A DNA stretch of 44,110 nucleotides from Klebsiella pneumoniae (GCA_945861675.1 CAMAVY010000010.1:1-44110); one strand, 5' to 3'. Shown: positions 9,045 to 17,728, numbered from the stretch's first letter. Notes: generated by a model from the letters alone, not told the origin. Numbers and translations: made by a program.

Positions 9045-9818
9045 TCAGAAGAACACTGTGAGCCCTGTCTGCACCTCCACGTTGTGTACGTTCTCGTTCT
9101 TGCCGAGCAGATCCGATTCAAGCAGGTGATCGCGTACATCCAGATGCAATGCAAACCAGTCGGTTGCAAGTAACCGGCAGCCGAAGCCCATGGTTACCGT
9201 GAAGCGCTCATCACCACCATAGTCCGTGCTGCCAACACCACCGAGCACGTACAGCGCCGAGTTCACGACTGCCCAGGGGCCAATGTGTGACTCGCCGGGC
9301 AACAGGTCGATGCCGATATTCACACCGTAGTGCGACAGATCGCGTTCATCGTCGGTCAGCAGACGTGCACCCCCTGACAACCGCTCAAAACTTGTCAGGC
9401 CGAGTTTCGAACGGAAGAACACGCCTTCAAGATAGATGTCTTCGGTCACGTGATAGGCGCCCGTCACGCCTTGCACCGTGTCGACACCGAAGTCCTGCAT
9501 GGAGAGCAGACCGCCGTAGACGCCAACGCGGAAATCCTCCGTGTCGATGTCGTCGAGCGAGACCTTGCGACGCTCGACCTCAAGGGGATCCAGCGGTTCA
9601 CTCTCGAGCCAGCCCACAGATGCGGCATCCGCCCACAGGGCTTGCGCAGGTGACAGTGCGACACAGGCGACAAGCCCCGCAGCCACAGCCAGGCGCGCGC
9701 AAGACCCGAACGCGGTTTGGCATCGACCCAACTGCAGATCCAGCGGAAGTCCCAGCGGAAGCACCGCCGCAGGACTGCGCTGAACACCTAGAAGAACGCG
9801 CTTACGCCCACTTGCCAT
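9045..9818 (-). CDS. Outer-membrane beta-barrel protein (about 257 residues, C-terminal VFF)
   Basis: The start ATG at 9818 has GAGGA about 9 bases upstream and lies 31 bases inside the preceding gene. A long n-region precedes a hydrophobic signal (about 42-60, ending SPAQA). The mature N-terminus (EVERRKVSLDDIDTEDFRVG) leads into alternating strands: VGVYGGLLSMQDFG, GVTGAYHVTEDIYLEGVFF, SHYGVNIGIDLLPGE, FTVTMGFGCRLLATDWFALHLDVRDHLLE, and a last strand VEVQTGLTVFF. The alternating pattern and terminal Phe indicate an outer-membrane barrel of perhaps eight strands. From memory it resembles the OMP-domain family first defined in myxobacterial TPR/OMP gene cassettes, which fits the adjacent TPR genes. 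It has the same architecture as the barrel half of the preceding protein, suggesting an old duplication. Confidence 0.85.
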   Translation of the reverse strand: MASGRKRVLLGVQRSPAAVLPLGLPLDLQLGRCQTAFGSCARLAVAAGLVACVALSPAQALWADAASVGWLESEPLDPLEVERRKVSLDDIDTEDFRVGVYGGLLSMQDFGVDTVQGVTGAYHVTEDIYLEGVFFRSKLGLTSFERLSGGARLLTDDERDLSHYGVNIGIDLLPGESHIGPWAVVNSALYVLGGVGSTDYGGDERFTVTMGFGCRLLATDWFALHLDVRDHLLESDLLGKNENVHNVEVQTGLTVFF

Positions 9819-10591
9819 TGTTCAATGTCCTCGTTCTCATCGCGAGAGGTGAATACCTGATAGCGCTCGTACTCCGCCCGCAACACGAATCGACGTGCCA
9901 GGTAGAAACGTAGTCCAACGCCGACGTGCGCCATCTCGTCGGTGCGATCCTGTGACGCAATGAGCGTTGTCTGAGGTTCGGTGTGTACAGCACCGCCCCC
10001 GAGCGTGAAGTACGGTGCAAGGCGCCAGTCGGCGAACGGTTGCAGCACCAGATCTGCGCTGGCGATCCAGCCATCCGAAAAGTTGCCCAGAATCTTCTGG
10101 CCGCCCAACTTCACGGCGACGTTCGGCGACAGTGCATATGCGCCGAACACGCCAATGGTAGCGGCGCCGTCGAAGTCGCCACTCATCATGCCCATCTCGA
10201 ACTTGCGCGCGCCGTAGTCGTCGAGCGTGGGCGATACGTAGCCCGTGCCTTGAATGGAATCGAGCACCGTGTCGCGATGCACCCAGCCCGTTGCGCCGTC
10301 TTCGGCACGCAGCAGGAACCAGTCGGTCTTGCGCCGCAGAACGCGCACGGTGTCGCCCTGCTCGAGCGCGTGCAACGGCGGATAGCCGCGCCCCGGCCCT
10401 GCCGTCAGCTCGAGCAGCGCTGCACTTACATGCAGCGCCGGCAGTTCATCGTCGGCCCGCCCTTCGTCATCGGCCAGAAGAGGCGCGGTCAGCAGCACTT
10501 GGCCAAGCAAAGCGATGATTGCCGCCCGCCCCGCGCAGCACCTGCGAAGCAACCCAGCAGATCGCGTCCATGCGACAGCAGGTCTGGTCAT
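9788..10591 (-). CDS. SH3b-domain plus outer-membrane beta-barrel protein (C-terminal AFF)
   Basis: The best start is the ATG at 10591, whose ATGA overlaps the stop of the haem lipoprotein gene; this gives 267 residues. A hydrophobic signal ending LLADDEG is followed by a bacterial SH3 domain (about residues 45-105: LHVSAALLELTAGPGRGYPPL, GDTVRVLRRKTDWFLLRAEDGATGWV). Then comes a barrel domain with strands FEMGMMSGDFDGAATIGVFG, AVKLGGQKIL, LVLQPFADWRLAPYFTLGGG and a final VGVSAFF. SH3b domains in envelope proteins typically bind peptidoglycan or other proteins, so this barrel may be anchored to the wall or to a TPR partner (inference). Its barrel half parallels the next protein of the operon. 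Confidence 0.85.
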   Translation of the reverse strand: MTRPAVAWTRSAGLLRRCCAGRAAIIALLGQVLLTAPLLADDEGRADDELPALHVSAALLELTAGPGRGYPPLHALEQGDTVRVLRRKTDWFLLRAEDGATGWVHRDTVLDSIQGTGYVSPTLDDYGARKFEMGMMSGDFDGAATIGVFGAYALSPNVAVKLGGQKILGNFSDGWIASADLVLQPFADWRLAPYFTLGGGAVHTEPQTTLIASQDRTDEMAHVGVGLRFYLARRFVLRAEYERYQVFTSRDENEDIEQWQVGVSAFF

Positions 10592-13317
10592 GGCGGGGGC
10601 GCCACAAACGGATCGTTGTAGTACTGACCGCCAATGTCGAGCCACTCGCGCAACAGCTTGAGTTCCACCGGGCTGAGGTAACCGACGTGGCTGCCATCGG
10701 CCGCAAACGGCGCGAAGAACGGCGCACTGGCCAAGGCACCGCCCGGCGACATCGTCGGTGCGACGGGCACGGTCACCAGGACCGGAATAGGCTGGCCAAG
10801 TTCATCGAGCAGCAGCATGCCCATCGCATCCAGCTCGAACACAATGTTGCCGTTGCCATCCAGCAGCGGAATCAAGCGATCACGCAGCACAGCACCCAGC
10901 AGTTCCTGTTCGACATCGCCAAACAGCAACTCGCGGTAGCCGACCGTATGGTCAGCCTCGTCCGGCGATGGTGAGCCTGACAGATCGAGTTGGGCGGCGG
11001 GCACTTGGGCAGCACTCATGGCGTTGACCGGCGAATGGCAGAGCGTGCAGGTTCGATCTTCGAGCACGGTCACGCCATCGACGGCCAGCACTTGTCGAAC
11101 CAGCTCGAAAATCGGCTGTATGTGCACAGGATAGTGAATCGTGGCGCGACAGCGAGAAGACCAGTCATCCATGCAGGCCGGCGTGGTCGGCACCGGTGTC
11201 GCCAGCTGACTGAAGCGCCATGCGAACGCTGCGGCGGGTGCCGTCCGCGCAGGGTCTGACCACACATCGGTAAACAGCAGATCGAGCGAGGGCTCAGGCA
11301 AGCCGCTGCGACGTGCCCGTGTCTCTGCCATCGTTTCACCTACGTCGGCGCTGATCGCCGGATTGGCATTGGGGAAGGGACCATTGACCGGCGCGCCTGC
11401 GTTGATGGAAGCGGGCTCAGCATCGGCACGCCCATGCGCGGACTCCCGACCGGCCTGATGACAACCGTTGCAGGCAAGCACACCGCCGGGGCTGACCTGC
11501 AGCCAGTAGTTATGGCCGCCGGAGGTCTGCCGCCCCTCTCCATCAACGATTGCAATGGTGAACGCCACATCGGCGGGCACCTTCTCCATCACCGAACCGT
11601 CCGGCTCGATGGGCGCGTAACCGATCACCTCACGCATGCTGTTGGCGCGCCCGAATGAGGTGCCACGGATCCGCCGGACGGTGTTTGGCGGACGAAGCAC
11701 CGGGCGGATGAGCCGCAGGAACCGCGCAGGACGATTCGCTGCAGGCGTGACCGAAGGATCGCGCCGCGTTGCAAGATTCGGCCGCGCCTGATCAACACCA
11801 TCGATGTCGTAAACGCTGCGAATTTGCAGAATGCCAGCATTTTCGGTGACCAGATCCTCATCGACATCAACACCTGGCACCGGATCGAGCAGCACCAGCG
11901 GCAGCGAGCGCGGCAGTAACACGACCGCCTCATCGATCATGCGACCTTCGACACCACGAACAACCGGCTGCTGCGTGTTCTGCCTGGGATCAAACACCCA
12001 GACGCCATACAGCGGCGCCGCGGCGGGTAACGCTCGGCCCCCGGGATCATCTCCACACGGCACAATGCGCGCCGTTGGCCCGGTACCTTCCTGCAGGCGG
12101 CATGGGCTCCAGGTGACCAGCACACGTTCAGTGCCATCGAGCAATGGGAACCCGCTGCGATAGCGACCCGCAGCCGAAAGACCTGCATCCGATCGAATAG
12201 GCAAGGTGAACAAGCTCTTCTGCGCCGGCGCAGGCATGGCGGCCGCGCTCGGTACGGGACGATCGATTTCACTGAAGTTCCTGACATCGACCACGACCAG
12301 GTCAGTGCCCTGGTCCGCCTGTGGTGTGGTTGGCGCCAGCCGCACCAGCAGCGAGTCATCGTCCAGCGGGCGCGCATCGACGAACTCGATGGACGCATTT
12401 GCCGTGCCGGTATCGTGACTGTTGAAGCCGTACACGCGACTCAGCTCCGAGCCATCCGGACGCACGCTGTACAGCGAGATGCGGTCTCGGCCATTGGCGT
12501 TGTCCCAACGACTGAACATGATCCTGCCGTCCTGCGTCACCGTCGGGTCAAGGTCGTGGCTGACATTGAACGAGAGCTGCCTGATGTCAGTGCCGTCCGG
12601 CTTCATGACGTGCAGAACAATGGCTCTGGTCTGCGCGTTGTCGGTCAGCGCTGCATATTGGGGCTTGCCCTCATCCAGCAGCACCGCCTGAGTGCGCCGC
12701 TGACGATTGGACGAGAACACAATTCGACCATCGGGCAGAAAGTACGGATCAATGTCGTCACCAGCATCATCCACGAGCGTCGAATCGATCGCCTTGCGCA
12801 AGGTGTCGGTCGGCACGTCGTAGATCCAGATGTCCCACGTGGGTTGAATGTTGGAATTCGGTATGGCCGGTGCGCGCATGGAGAACACCAGCTGGCTGCC
12901 ATCGTAGGACGCCTCTACCCCGCGCACGTCGTACTGTGGATCAGGCACTGCCGTGGTCGCAAAGGCGCGGTCCGTAAGCACACGTTCCGCGGAGCTCGGC
13001 GACGCGCGATCACGCAGCACCAGTTGCGCGCCCAGCCGAAATTGCAGCGGATTGCGAACACTTTGCGCGACCAGAACGCCGTCCTGATCAACCTGAAGCG
13101 GCCTGCGGACATAGGCCACGGCGAAGTCGACCACGACAGGGTCAGGCTGTTGCCCGTTGCCAATGGCGAGGCCACCGCCCGACTCGCCACCACCACCGCC
13201 GCCGCAGGCACTGAGCAGCACCGTGCAGAACGCCAGCAGAAACGCACGCAACCGAGCAGCTCGCGATTTCCAGGCGGATTCCCCAACGAAATGGGGCACA
13301 AGACGATCCAAGTCCAT
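10588..13317 (-). CDS. Haem-binding lipoprotein with beta-propeller-like repeats (HzsA-related)
   Basis: 909 residues from the ATG at 13317, preceded by AAGAG about 9 bases upstream; a GTG at 13365 would add 16 residues. The N-terminus has a hydrophobic run and lipobox LLSAC followed by a Gly run. Residues about 60-420 carry WD40/TolB-type blades (SYDGSQLVFSMRAP, DIDPYFLPDGRIVFSSNRQ, DLDPTVTQDGRIMFSRWDN). Two CxxCH haem sites follow: CNGCH near 616 and CTLCH near 757, with candidate distal His residues around. The layout (propeller, middle domain, C-terminal haem) resembles what databases call hydrazine-synthase alpha-related protein. That name reflects fold, not activity, and nothing here supports hydrazine synthesis. 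It is the first large gene of the leftward operon and is coupled to the SH3/barrel gene. Confidence 0.85.
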   Translation of the reverse strand: MDLDRLVPHFVGESAWKSRAARLRAFLLAFCTVLLSACGGGGGGESGGGLAIGNGQQPDPVVVDFAVAYVRRPLQVDQDGVLVAQSVRNPLQFRLGAQLVLRDRASPSSAERVLTDRAFATTAVPDPQYDVRGVEASYDGSQLVFSMRAPAIPNSNIQPTWDIWIYDVPTDTLRKAIDSTLVDDAGDDIDPYFLPDGRIVFSSNRQRRTQAVLLDEGKPQYAALTDNAQTRAIVLHVMKPDGTDIRQLSFNVSHDLDPTVTQDGRIMFSRWDNANGRDRISLYSVRPDGSELSRVYGFNSHDTGTANASIEFVDARPLDDDSLLVRLAPTTPQADQGTDLVVVDVRNFSEIDRPVPSAAAMPAPAQKSLFTLPIRSDAGLSAAGRYRSGFPLLDGTERVLVTWSPCRLQEGTGPTARIVPCGDDPGGRALPAAAPLYGVWVFDPRQNTQQPVVRGVEGRMIDEAVVLLPRSLPLVLLDPVPGVDVDEDLVTENAGILQIRSVYDIDGVDQARPNLATRRDPSVTPAANRPARFLRLIRPVLRPPNTVRRIRGTSFGRANSMREVIGYAPIEPDGSVMEKVPADVAFTIAIVDGEGRQTSGGHNYWLQVSPGGVLACNGCHQAGRESAHGRADAEPASINAGAPVNGPFPNANPAISADVGETMAETRARRSGLPEPSLDLLFTDVWSDPARTAPAAAFAWRFSQLATPVPTTPACMDDWSSRCRATIHYPVHIQPIFELVRQVLAVDGVTVLEDRTCTLCHSPVNAMSAAQVPAAQLDLSGSPSPDEADHTVGYRELLFGDVEQELLGAVLRDRLIPLLDGNGNIVFELDAMGMLLLDELGQPIPVLVTVPVAPTMSPGGALASAPFFAPFAADGSHVGYLSPVELKLLREWLDIGGQYYNDPFVAPPP

Positions 13318-13376
13318 GCGCTTCAGCTCTTCGCGGTGGTTCTGATTGAGGGTAGTCAAACCCACAACCCACTGAA

Positions 13377-13724
13377 CTATTGTGAATGAGGATCGATGCT
13401 GAGGTCGGCGCGGAAGATGCGCCGCCCCCCGATGTGAATACTCAAGATCCGCAACTCAGATGAACGATCTTGAATGGGCCCAGCATTCGCCCCGATTTCG
13501 GAAGTGAAGCCGAATGTGCACCGGTGATAAGCCACACCCACGCTAGCCTTGTACTCCTGCCGCGCAAACTCAAGCTGAGAACAGAGTCTCCCTTTGGGCT
13601 GAAGGCACGAGTGAATCTGTGGCGTTTTGCACGGGCTCTGCAAATGCGCAGTTCCATACAGTACACACGCGCCTAGACTGATCATCGTGAGCAACCACTC
13701 GATGCGGCCGCTCGACCTGACCAC
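13377..13724 (-). CDS. Possible small exported protein, no recognised family (doubtful)
   Basis: 115 codons on the minus strand, with its stop 11 bases before the GTG alternative start of the haem lipoprotein gene. The N-terminus has a hydrophobic stretch with a lipobox-like SLGAC (Cys about 19). Several further Cys and a moderately plausible composition (SVGVAYHRCTFGF, ELRILSIHIGG) follow. Against it: third codon positions are far less GC-biased than in the neighbouring genes, there is no clear ribosome site, and it fills the divergent control region. It could be the first gene of the leftward operon, a recently arisen ORF, or chance. Confidence 0.3.
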   Translation of the reverse strand: MVRSSGRIEWLLTMISLGACVLYGTAHLQSPCKTPQIHSCLQPKGRLCSQLEFARQEYKASVGVAYHRCTFGFTSEIGANAGPIQDRSSELRILSIHIGGRRIFRADLSIDPHSQ

Positions 13725-13732
13725 TCGATGCG
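13694..13732. repeat. 13-bp direct repeat in the divergent control region
   Basis: The word accactcgatgcg occurs at 13694-13706 and 13720-13732 with a 26-base period, about 2.5 helical turns. Two exact copies in a divergent intergenic region could be operator half-sites. Short GATGCG words continue to 13786. Confidence 0.5.
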
Positions 13733-13848
13733 ACTGCTAGATGCGCCACTGCGCTGCACTGTGGTGCGATGCGATGCATGCGATGCGGCGCGCCTGCAAA
13801 CGTCCCGCCGACTACAAACTCCTGCCGAGAGTTGACTGGGGTGGCTGA

Positions 13849-15273
13849 ATGAATCTGACCTTCGGGCCCGCACGGGCCATCCAATCACAGGCCGATCAAT
13901 CACATCGCCGTGAATCACATCCCCGTGAATCACATCCCCGTGAATCGAGGGCTGCTCAGCCTGAGCATCATGCAATGCCACAAGTATCTGCACTTCAGCA
14001 TAGGTCAGCCGCACGCACTGAGCGTGTCCCGCACACCTGCGTACAAGGCTGCGCATGTCGTGAGCGGCATCTGCTGCTCATCATCATGTGTGCCGTGCTC
14101 TGCTTTGCGGTCTTCGGCGGCACCCTCGCCTTCGCCGCGCCGCGCGACCAGGCCAAGCGTATGCACGATCGAATCGCCGGCGTGCCCCCAGACACTGCGA
14201 CGCTCGACGCAATGACCGTGCAGATCGCCGCAGGCAACGCCCGTGCAGCGGCCCTGCTGGCGATGGACAACGATTCCTTCTACGACGTCACCCTGCGCAA
14301 CATGGTCATGCCCTGGACCAACAGAGACTTCGATGTCTTCACGCCGCTGAACGACTATGTCGCGACGGTCGTCGGCATCGTGCGCGACGGGCGAGATTTT
14401 CGACAGGCGCTGTCATCGGATGTCATCTACATCGGCGCACCTGGCATTGGCCTGCCCGCCTATGCAAGCAGCAACAACGACCACTACGAAGCCTTGGAGG
14501 CATCCGGCGAAAGCCTGCGCACCGCATTGGTCGCGAGCACACAGTCCCAGGTTACGGGGCTACCGGCATCGGCAACCGCCGGTGTCCTCACCAGCCGCGC
14601 AGCCGCAAAAGCGTTCTTCATCGATGGCACCAATCGCGCCATGCTGCGCTTCACGCTGGTCAACCATCTGTGCACAGACCTCGAAGAACTCAAGGACATC
14701 AGCCGGCCACCGGACCGCATTCGCCAGGACGTCACGCGCAGCCCGGGCGGCGACAGCCGGATCTTCCTGAACAACTGCATCGGCTGTCATTCAGGCATGG
14801 ATCCATTGGCCCAAGCGTTTGCGTACTACAACTTCGCCCACGACGTGGATGCAGATCCGCAAGGCGCGAACGGACGGCTCGCGTACAACAGCGCGGGCGA
14901 ACTGGATCCGGCGACGGGTAGTCGCGTCGTGCGCAAGTACCACATCAACGTCGACAACTTCCGCCCCGGCTTCGTAACGATGGATGATCGCTGGGACAAT
15001 TATTGGCGGACGGGTGCGAACCGCAGCGTGGGGTGGAGCAGCGCGCTGCCGGGCAATGGCAACGGCGCGAAGACGCTCGGACAGGAACTCGCCAACAGCG
15101 CCGCCTTTGCGCAATGCCATGCCACTCATGTGTTCCGCACGACCTGCCTGCGCGAGCCTCAGGACGCGAGCGACCGCAGCGCCATCACGCGCATTCGCAC
15201 AGCCCTCATCAACAACGGCTACGACCTGAAGGAAGCCTTCGCCGTCGCCGCCGAAGTCTGCATGGGGGAATAG
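13849..15273 (+). CDS. Exported single-haem protein of unknown function
   Basis: The frame is open from ATG 13849, which has GGGGTGG about 6 bases upstream. However, the first 42 codons include 15-bp repeats and look unlike protein. ATG 13975 or 14086 may be the true start; 14086 places the hydrophobic signal (AVLCFAVFGGTLAFAAP) at the N-terminus. The mature protein (from about 14140) is uniform, with NMVMPWTNRDFDVFTPLNDY, a CIGCH haem-binding site (Cys at residue 310 counted from 13849) followed by GMDPLAQAF, and a C-terminal motif FAQCHATHVFRTTCL ending VAAEVCMGE. I recognise this C-terminal pattern from proteins found with LamG/haem lipoprotein genes but know no function. Its stop is one base from the start of the next gene, so the three rightward genes form an operon. 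Confidence 0.8.
   Translation: MNLTFGPARAIQSQADQSHRRESHPRESHPRESRAAQPEHHAMPQVSALQHRSAARTERVPHTCVQGCACRERHLLLIIMCAVLCFAVFGGTLAFAAPRDQAKRMHDRIAGVPPDTATLDAMTVQIAAGNARAAALLAMDNDSFYDVTLRNMVMPWTNRDFDVFTPLNDYVATVVGIVRDGRDFRQALSSDVIYIGAPGIGLPAYASSNNDHYEALEASGESLRTALVASTQSQVTGLPASATAGVLTSRAAAKAFFIDGTNRAMLRFTLVNHLCTDLEELKDISRPPDRIRQDVTRSPGGDSRIFLNNCIGCHSGMDPLAQAFAYYNFAHDVDADPQGANGRLAYNSAGELDPATGSRVVRKYHINVDNFRPGFVTMDDRWDNYWRTGANRSVGWSSALPGNGNGAKTLGQELANSAAFAQCHATHVFRTTCLREPQDASDRSAITRIRTALINNGYDLKEAFAVAAEVCMGE
13896..13940 (+). repeat. Three 15-bp tandem repeats at the 5' end of the rightward operon
   Basis: The unit tgaatcacatccccg is present in two perfect copies (13911-13925, 13926-13940), preceded by a two-mismatch copy (13896-13910) and followed by a fragment (tgaatcg). 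If translated from 13849 it encodes His-Pro-Arg-Glu-Ser repeats, which is odd before a signal peptide. It may instead be leader or regulatory DNA, with translation starting downstream. Confidence 0.75.
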
Positions 15274-15274
15274 G

Positions 15275-17728
15275 ATGAACGTCATGGGCAACCTCAACAG
15301 TTGGTTCATCCTGGCCGCAGCACTGCTGCTTTCCGCATGTGGCGGTGGCGGCGCGGCAACTGAAGCCAATCCCATCGTCAACCCGGGTGGCAACTCGGCG
15401 ACTTACACAGGTCCTGCAGCAGGTACATCGGACACTCAGCGCTTCAAGCTGTATATGTGGGATGAGCTCGTCGCCAGGAACCGTTGCGGTCAGTGCCACG
15501 GCGTTGGCGGTCAGGTACCGCGCTTTGTCCGCAACGACGACATCAACCTTGCCTACGACGAAGTGAACAGCTACGTCGATCTTGGTAACCCGGCAGCATC
15601 GAAACTCGTCACGAAAGTGGGCGGCGGCCACAACTGCTGGCTCAGTTCAGATGCAGCCTGCGCCGATGTCATCACTCGTATGATCACCAACTGGGCCAGC
15701 GATGCTGGCGGCGCGGTGCGCACGGTCAGTCTCGTTGCACCCGCGTCGCGCGATCCGGGCAGTGCCAAGAGTTTCCCGGCAGACTCATCCGCGTTTGCCA
15801 CCACGGTGCACCCGCTGCTTACGACCTTCTGCGCCGACTGCCACTCGGAAGACGCAGAGAACCGCCAATCGCCGTTCTTCGCATCGAACAATGTCAGCGC
15901 CGCATACGCCGCAGCCCGCAGCAAGCTCGATCTGGATACACCAGGGCAGTCACGCCTCGTGCTGCGGCTGCGCAGTGAGTTCCACAACTGCTGGACCGAC
16001 TGCCCGAGCAATGCCAACGCCATGCAGGCCGCCATCCAGAGCTTCAGCAACGGCATTCCACTCACGCAGATCGATCCGCAGCTGGTGGTCAGCAAAGCGC
16101 TGTCGCTGCATCAAGGCATCGTTGCGTCCAGCGGCGGCCGCTACGACACCAACGTCATCGCACTGTGGGAGTTCAAGACCGGCTCAGGCACCACTGCATT
16201 CGATACAAGTGGCGTGTCGCCGTCGCTCGATCTGACCTTCAGCGGCGACGTGACCTGGACCGGCGGCTACGGCATCCGCATTGCGAATCGTGGCCGCGCA
16301 CAAGGTTCGACGACCAACAGCCGCAAACTGCAAAGACTGTTGACGGCAACAGCGGAGTACTCAGTAGAGGCCTGGGTCGCGCCAAACAATGTCAGCCAGG
16401 AAGGCCCGGCGCGCATCGCCAGCTACTCCGGCAGCGCCATCCAGACCAACTTCACACTGGGGCAGAGCGAGTACAACTATGACTTCCTGACCCGCGGCGG
16501 TACCAACACCGCCGCCGGCACACCCGCGCTCGCAACCGCCGATGCCGATCGCGTACTGCAGGCAACCTTGCAACATGTGGTCGCGACCTACAGCGCCACG
16601 CAAGGACGTCGCATCTACGTGAATGGCAATCTGGTGGCCTCCGACAGCAGCGCGGGCGGCATGGGTGAATGGGACGACACCTTCGCATTCATTCTCGGCA
16701 ATGAAGTCAGTGGTGATCGACCCTGGTCTGGCGTCATTCGCCTCGTCGCCATTCACAGCCGTGCACTGACCGAGGCACAGATCCGGCGCAACTTCGACGC
16801 AGGTGTGGGCGAGCGCTACTTCCTGCTGTTCGGCGTCGGCAACCTGATCGACACACCGAACAGCTACGTGCTGTTCGAAGTCGAGCAGTACGACAGCTAC
16901 GCCTATCTGTTCTCTGAACCACGCCTGGTCGTCCTGGGCGACAACCCAAGCCTGTTCACCGACGTGCCGATAGCCGGCATCCGCATTGGCGTCAACGGCC
17001 GCGAGGCGACTGTGGGTCAGGCCTACTCGAACCTCGACACCACACTGCTGCGTGCGAACTTCACTGCAGAGGATGGCGTGCGCATTGCCAACATCGGCAC
17101 CGTGATTGCACTTGATCGCGGCCCGGAAGACGACGAGTTCTTCCTGACCTTCGATCGCATCGGCACAAGAACCCACGCGCGCACCGACAGCGTTGCGCCC
17201 ACACCGACATCCACGCCCGACCTGCCCGCGCAATCAGACATCGGTGTCCGCACGTTCGATGAGATCAACGCCACGATGTCGGCTGTCACAACGGTGCCGC
17301 GCACGCAGTCCAATGTACGCACCACCTACAAACAGATCGTGCAGCAACTTCCAACGGTCGAACGGATCGACGGATTCCTGTCGTCCAATCAGATGGCCGT
17401 GACGCAACTGGCGATCGAGTACTGCAACGCGCTGGTGGAAACGCCGAGCCTCGCCGATGCCTACTTCCCCGCATTGAACCTCGCGGCGTCACCTGCCGTC
17501 GCCCTGCCGCCTGGCGGTCGAAGTGCGCTGATCGATCCATTGATCAACCACATGGTCGGGCAGAACCTGACTGCCCAACCACTGGTCGCGGACATCAACG
17601 CGGAGCTTGAAAGCCTGATCACACGGCTGTCTGCCTGTGGCACCAGCTGTGCGGCCGATCGCACCAGGACCATCACCAAGTCTGCGTGTGCCGCCGTCCT
17701 GGGCAGCGCCACTCTTCTGATTCAGTAA
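15275..17728 (+). CDS. LamG-domain lipoprotein with two c-type haem domains
   Basis: 817 residues. The start ATG lies one base after the previous stop, with GGGGGAATAGG acting as ribosome site. Lipobox LLSAC (Cys about 21) is followed by a Gly-rich linker. Two tandem haem domains follow: CGQCH at 71 and CADCH at 186. Each is followed some 40-60 residues later by an HNCW motif with a second nearby Cys (HNCWLSSDAAC, HNCWTDC), so the domains look like an internal duplication with a His ligand and a disulfide. A concanavalin/LamG domain occupies about 290-480 (ALWEFKTGSGTTAFD, YSVEAWVAPNN, HVVATYSATQGRRIYVNG, FILGNEV, GVIRLVAIHSRALTEAQI). The C-terminal 300 residues are unassigned. It is probably surface-exposed or periplasmic, binding a carbohydrate or protein through LamG (inference). 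Confidence 0.87.
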   Translation: MNVMGNLNSWFILAAALLLSACGGGGAATEANPIVNPGGNSATYTGPAAGTSDTQRFKLYMWDELVARNRCGQCHGVGGQVPRFVRNDDINLAYDEVNSYVDLGNPAASKLVTKVGGGHNCWLSSDAACADVITRMITNWASDAGGAVRTVSLVAPASRDPGSAKSFPADSSAFATTVHPLLTTFCADCHSEDAENRQSPFFASNNVSAAYAAARSKLDLDTPGQSRLVLRLRSEFHNCWTDCPSNANAMQAAIQSFSNGIPLTQIDPQLVVSKALSLHQGIVASSGGRYDTNVIALWEFKTGSGTTAFDTSGVSPSLDLTFSGDVTWTGGYGIRIANRGRAQGSTTNSRKLQRLLTATAEYSVEAWVAPNNVSQEGPARIASYSGSAIQTNFTLGQSEYNYDFLTRGGTNTAAGTPALATADADRVLQATLQHVVATYSATQGRRIYVNGNLVASDSSAGGMGEWDDTFAFILGNEVSGDRPWSGVIRLVAIHSRALTEAQIRRNFDAGVGERYFLLFGVGNLIDTPNSYVLFEVEQYDSYAYLFSEPRLVVLGDNPSLFTDVPIAGIRIGVNGREATVGQAYSNLDTTLLRANFTAEDGVRIANIGTVIALDRGPEDDEFFLTFDRIGTRTHARTDSVAPTPTSTPDLPAQSDIGVRTFDEINATMSAVTTVPRTQSNVRTTYKQIVQQLPTVERIDGFLSSNQMAVTQLAIEYCNALVETPSLADAYFPALNLAASPAVALPPGGRSALIDPLINHMVGQNLTAQPLVADINAELESLITRLSACGTSCAADRTRTITKSACAAVLGSATLLIQ

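Larger units (their letters stand above)
13318..13848. promoter_or_regulatory. Divergent control region between the two haem/barrel gene sets
   Basis: About 530 bases separate the leftward start (13317) and the rightward upstream start (13849). The stretch is less GC-rich than its surroundings. It contains the doubtful minus-strand ORF, a 13-bp direct repeat (accactcgatgcg at 13694-13706 and 13720-13732, 26 bases apart) and a run of GATGCG words at 13727-13786. Promoters for both gene sets should lie here, but I cannot identify convincing -35/-10 pairs. Confidence 0.55.

Noticed and set aside
10588-13317. Hydrazine synthase function
   Set aside because: Only the overall propeller/haem layout is similar; no beta or gamma subunit or other anammox gene is present.
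12415-13389. 324-codon plus-strand frame
   Set aside because: Antisense shadow of the haem lipoprotein gene, which has lipobox, blades and haem motifs.
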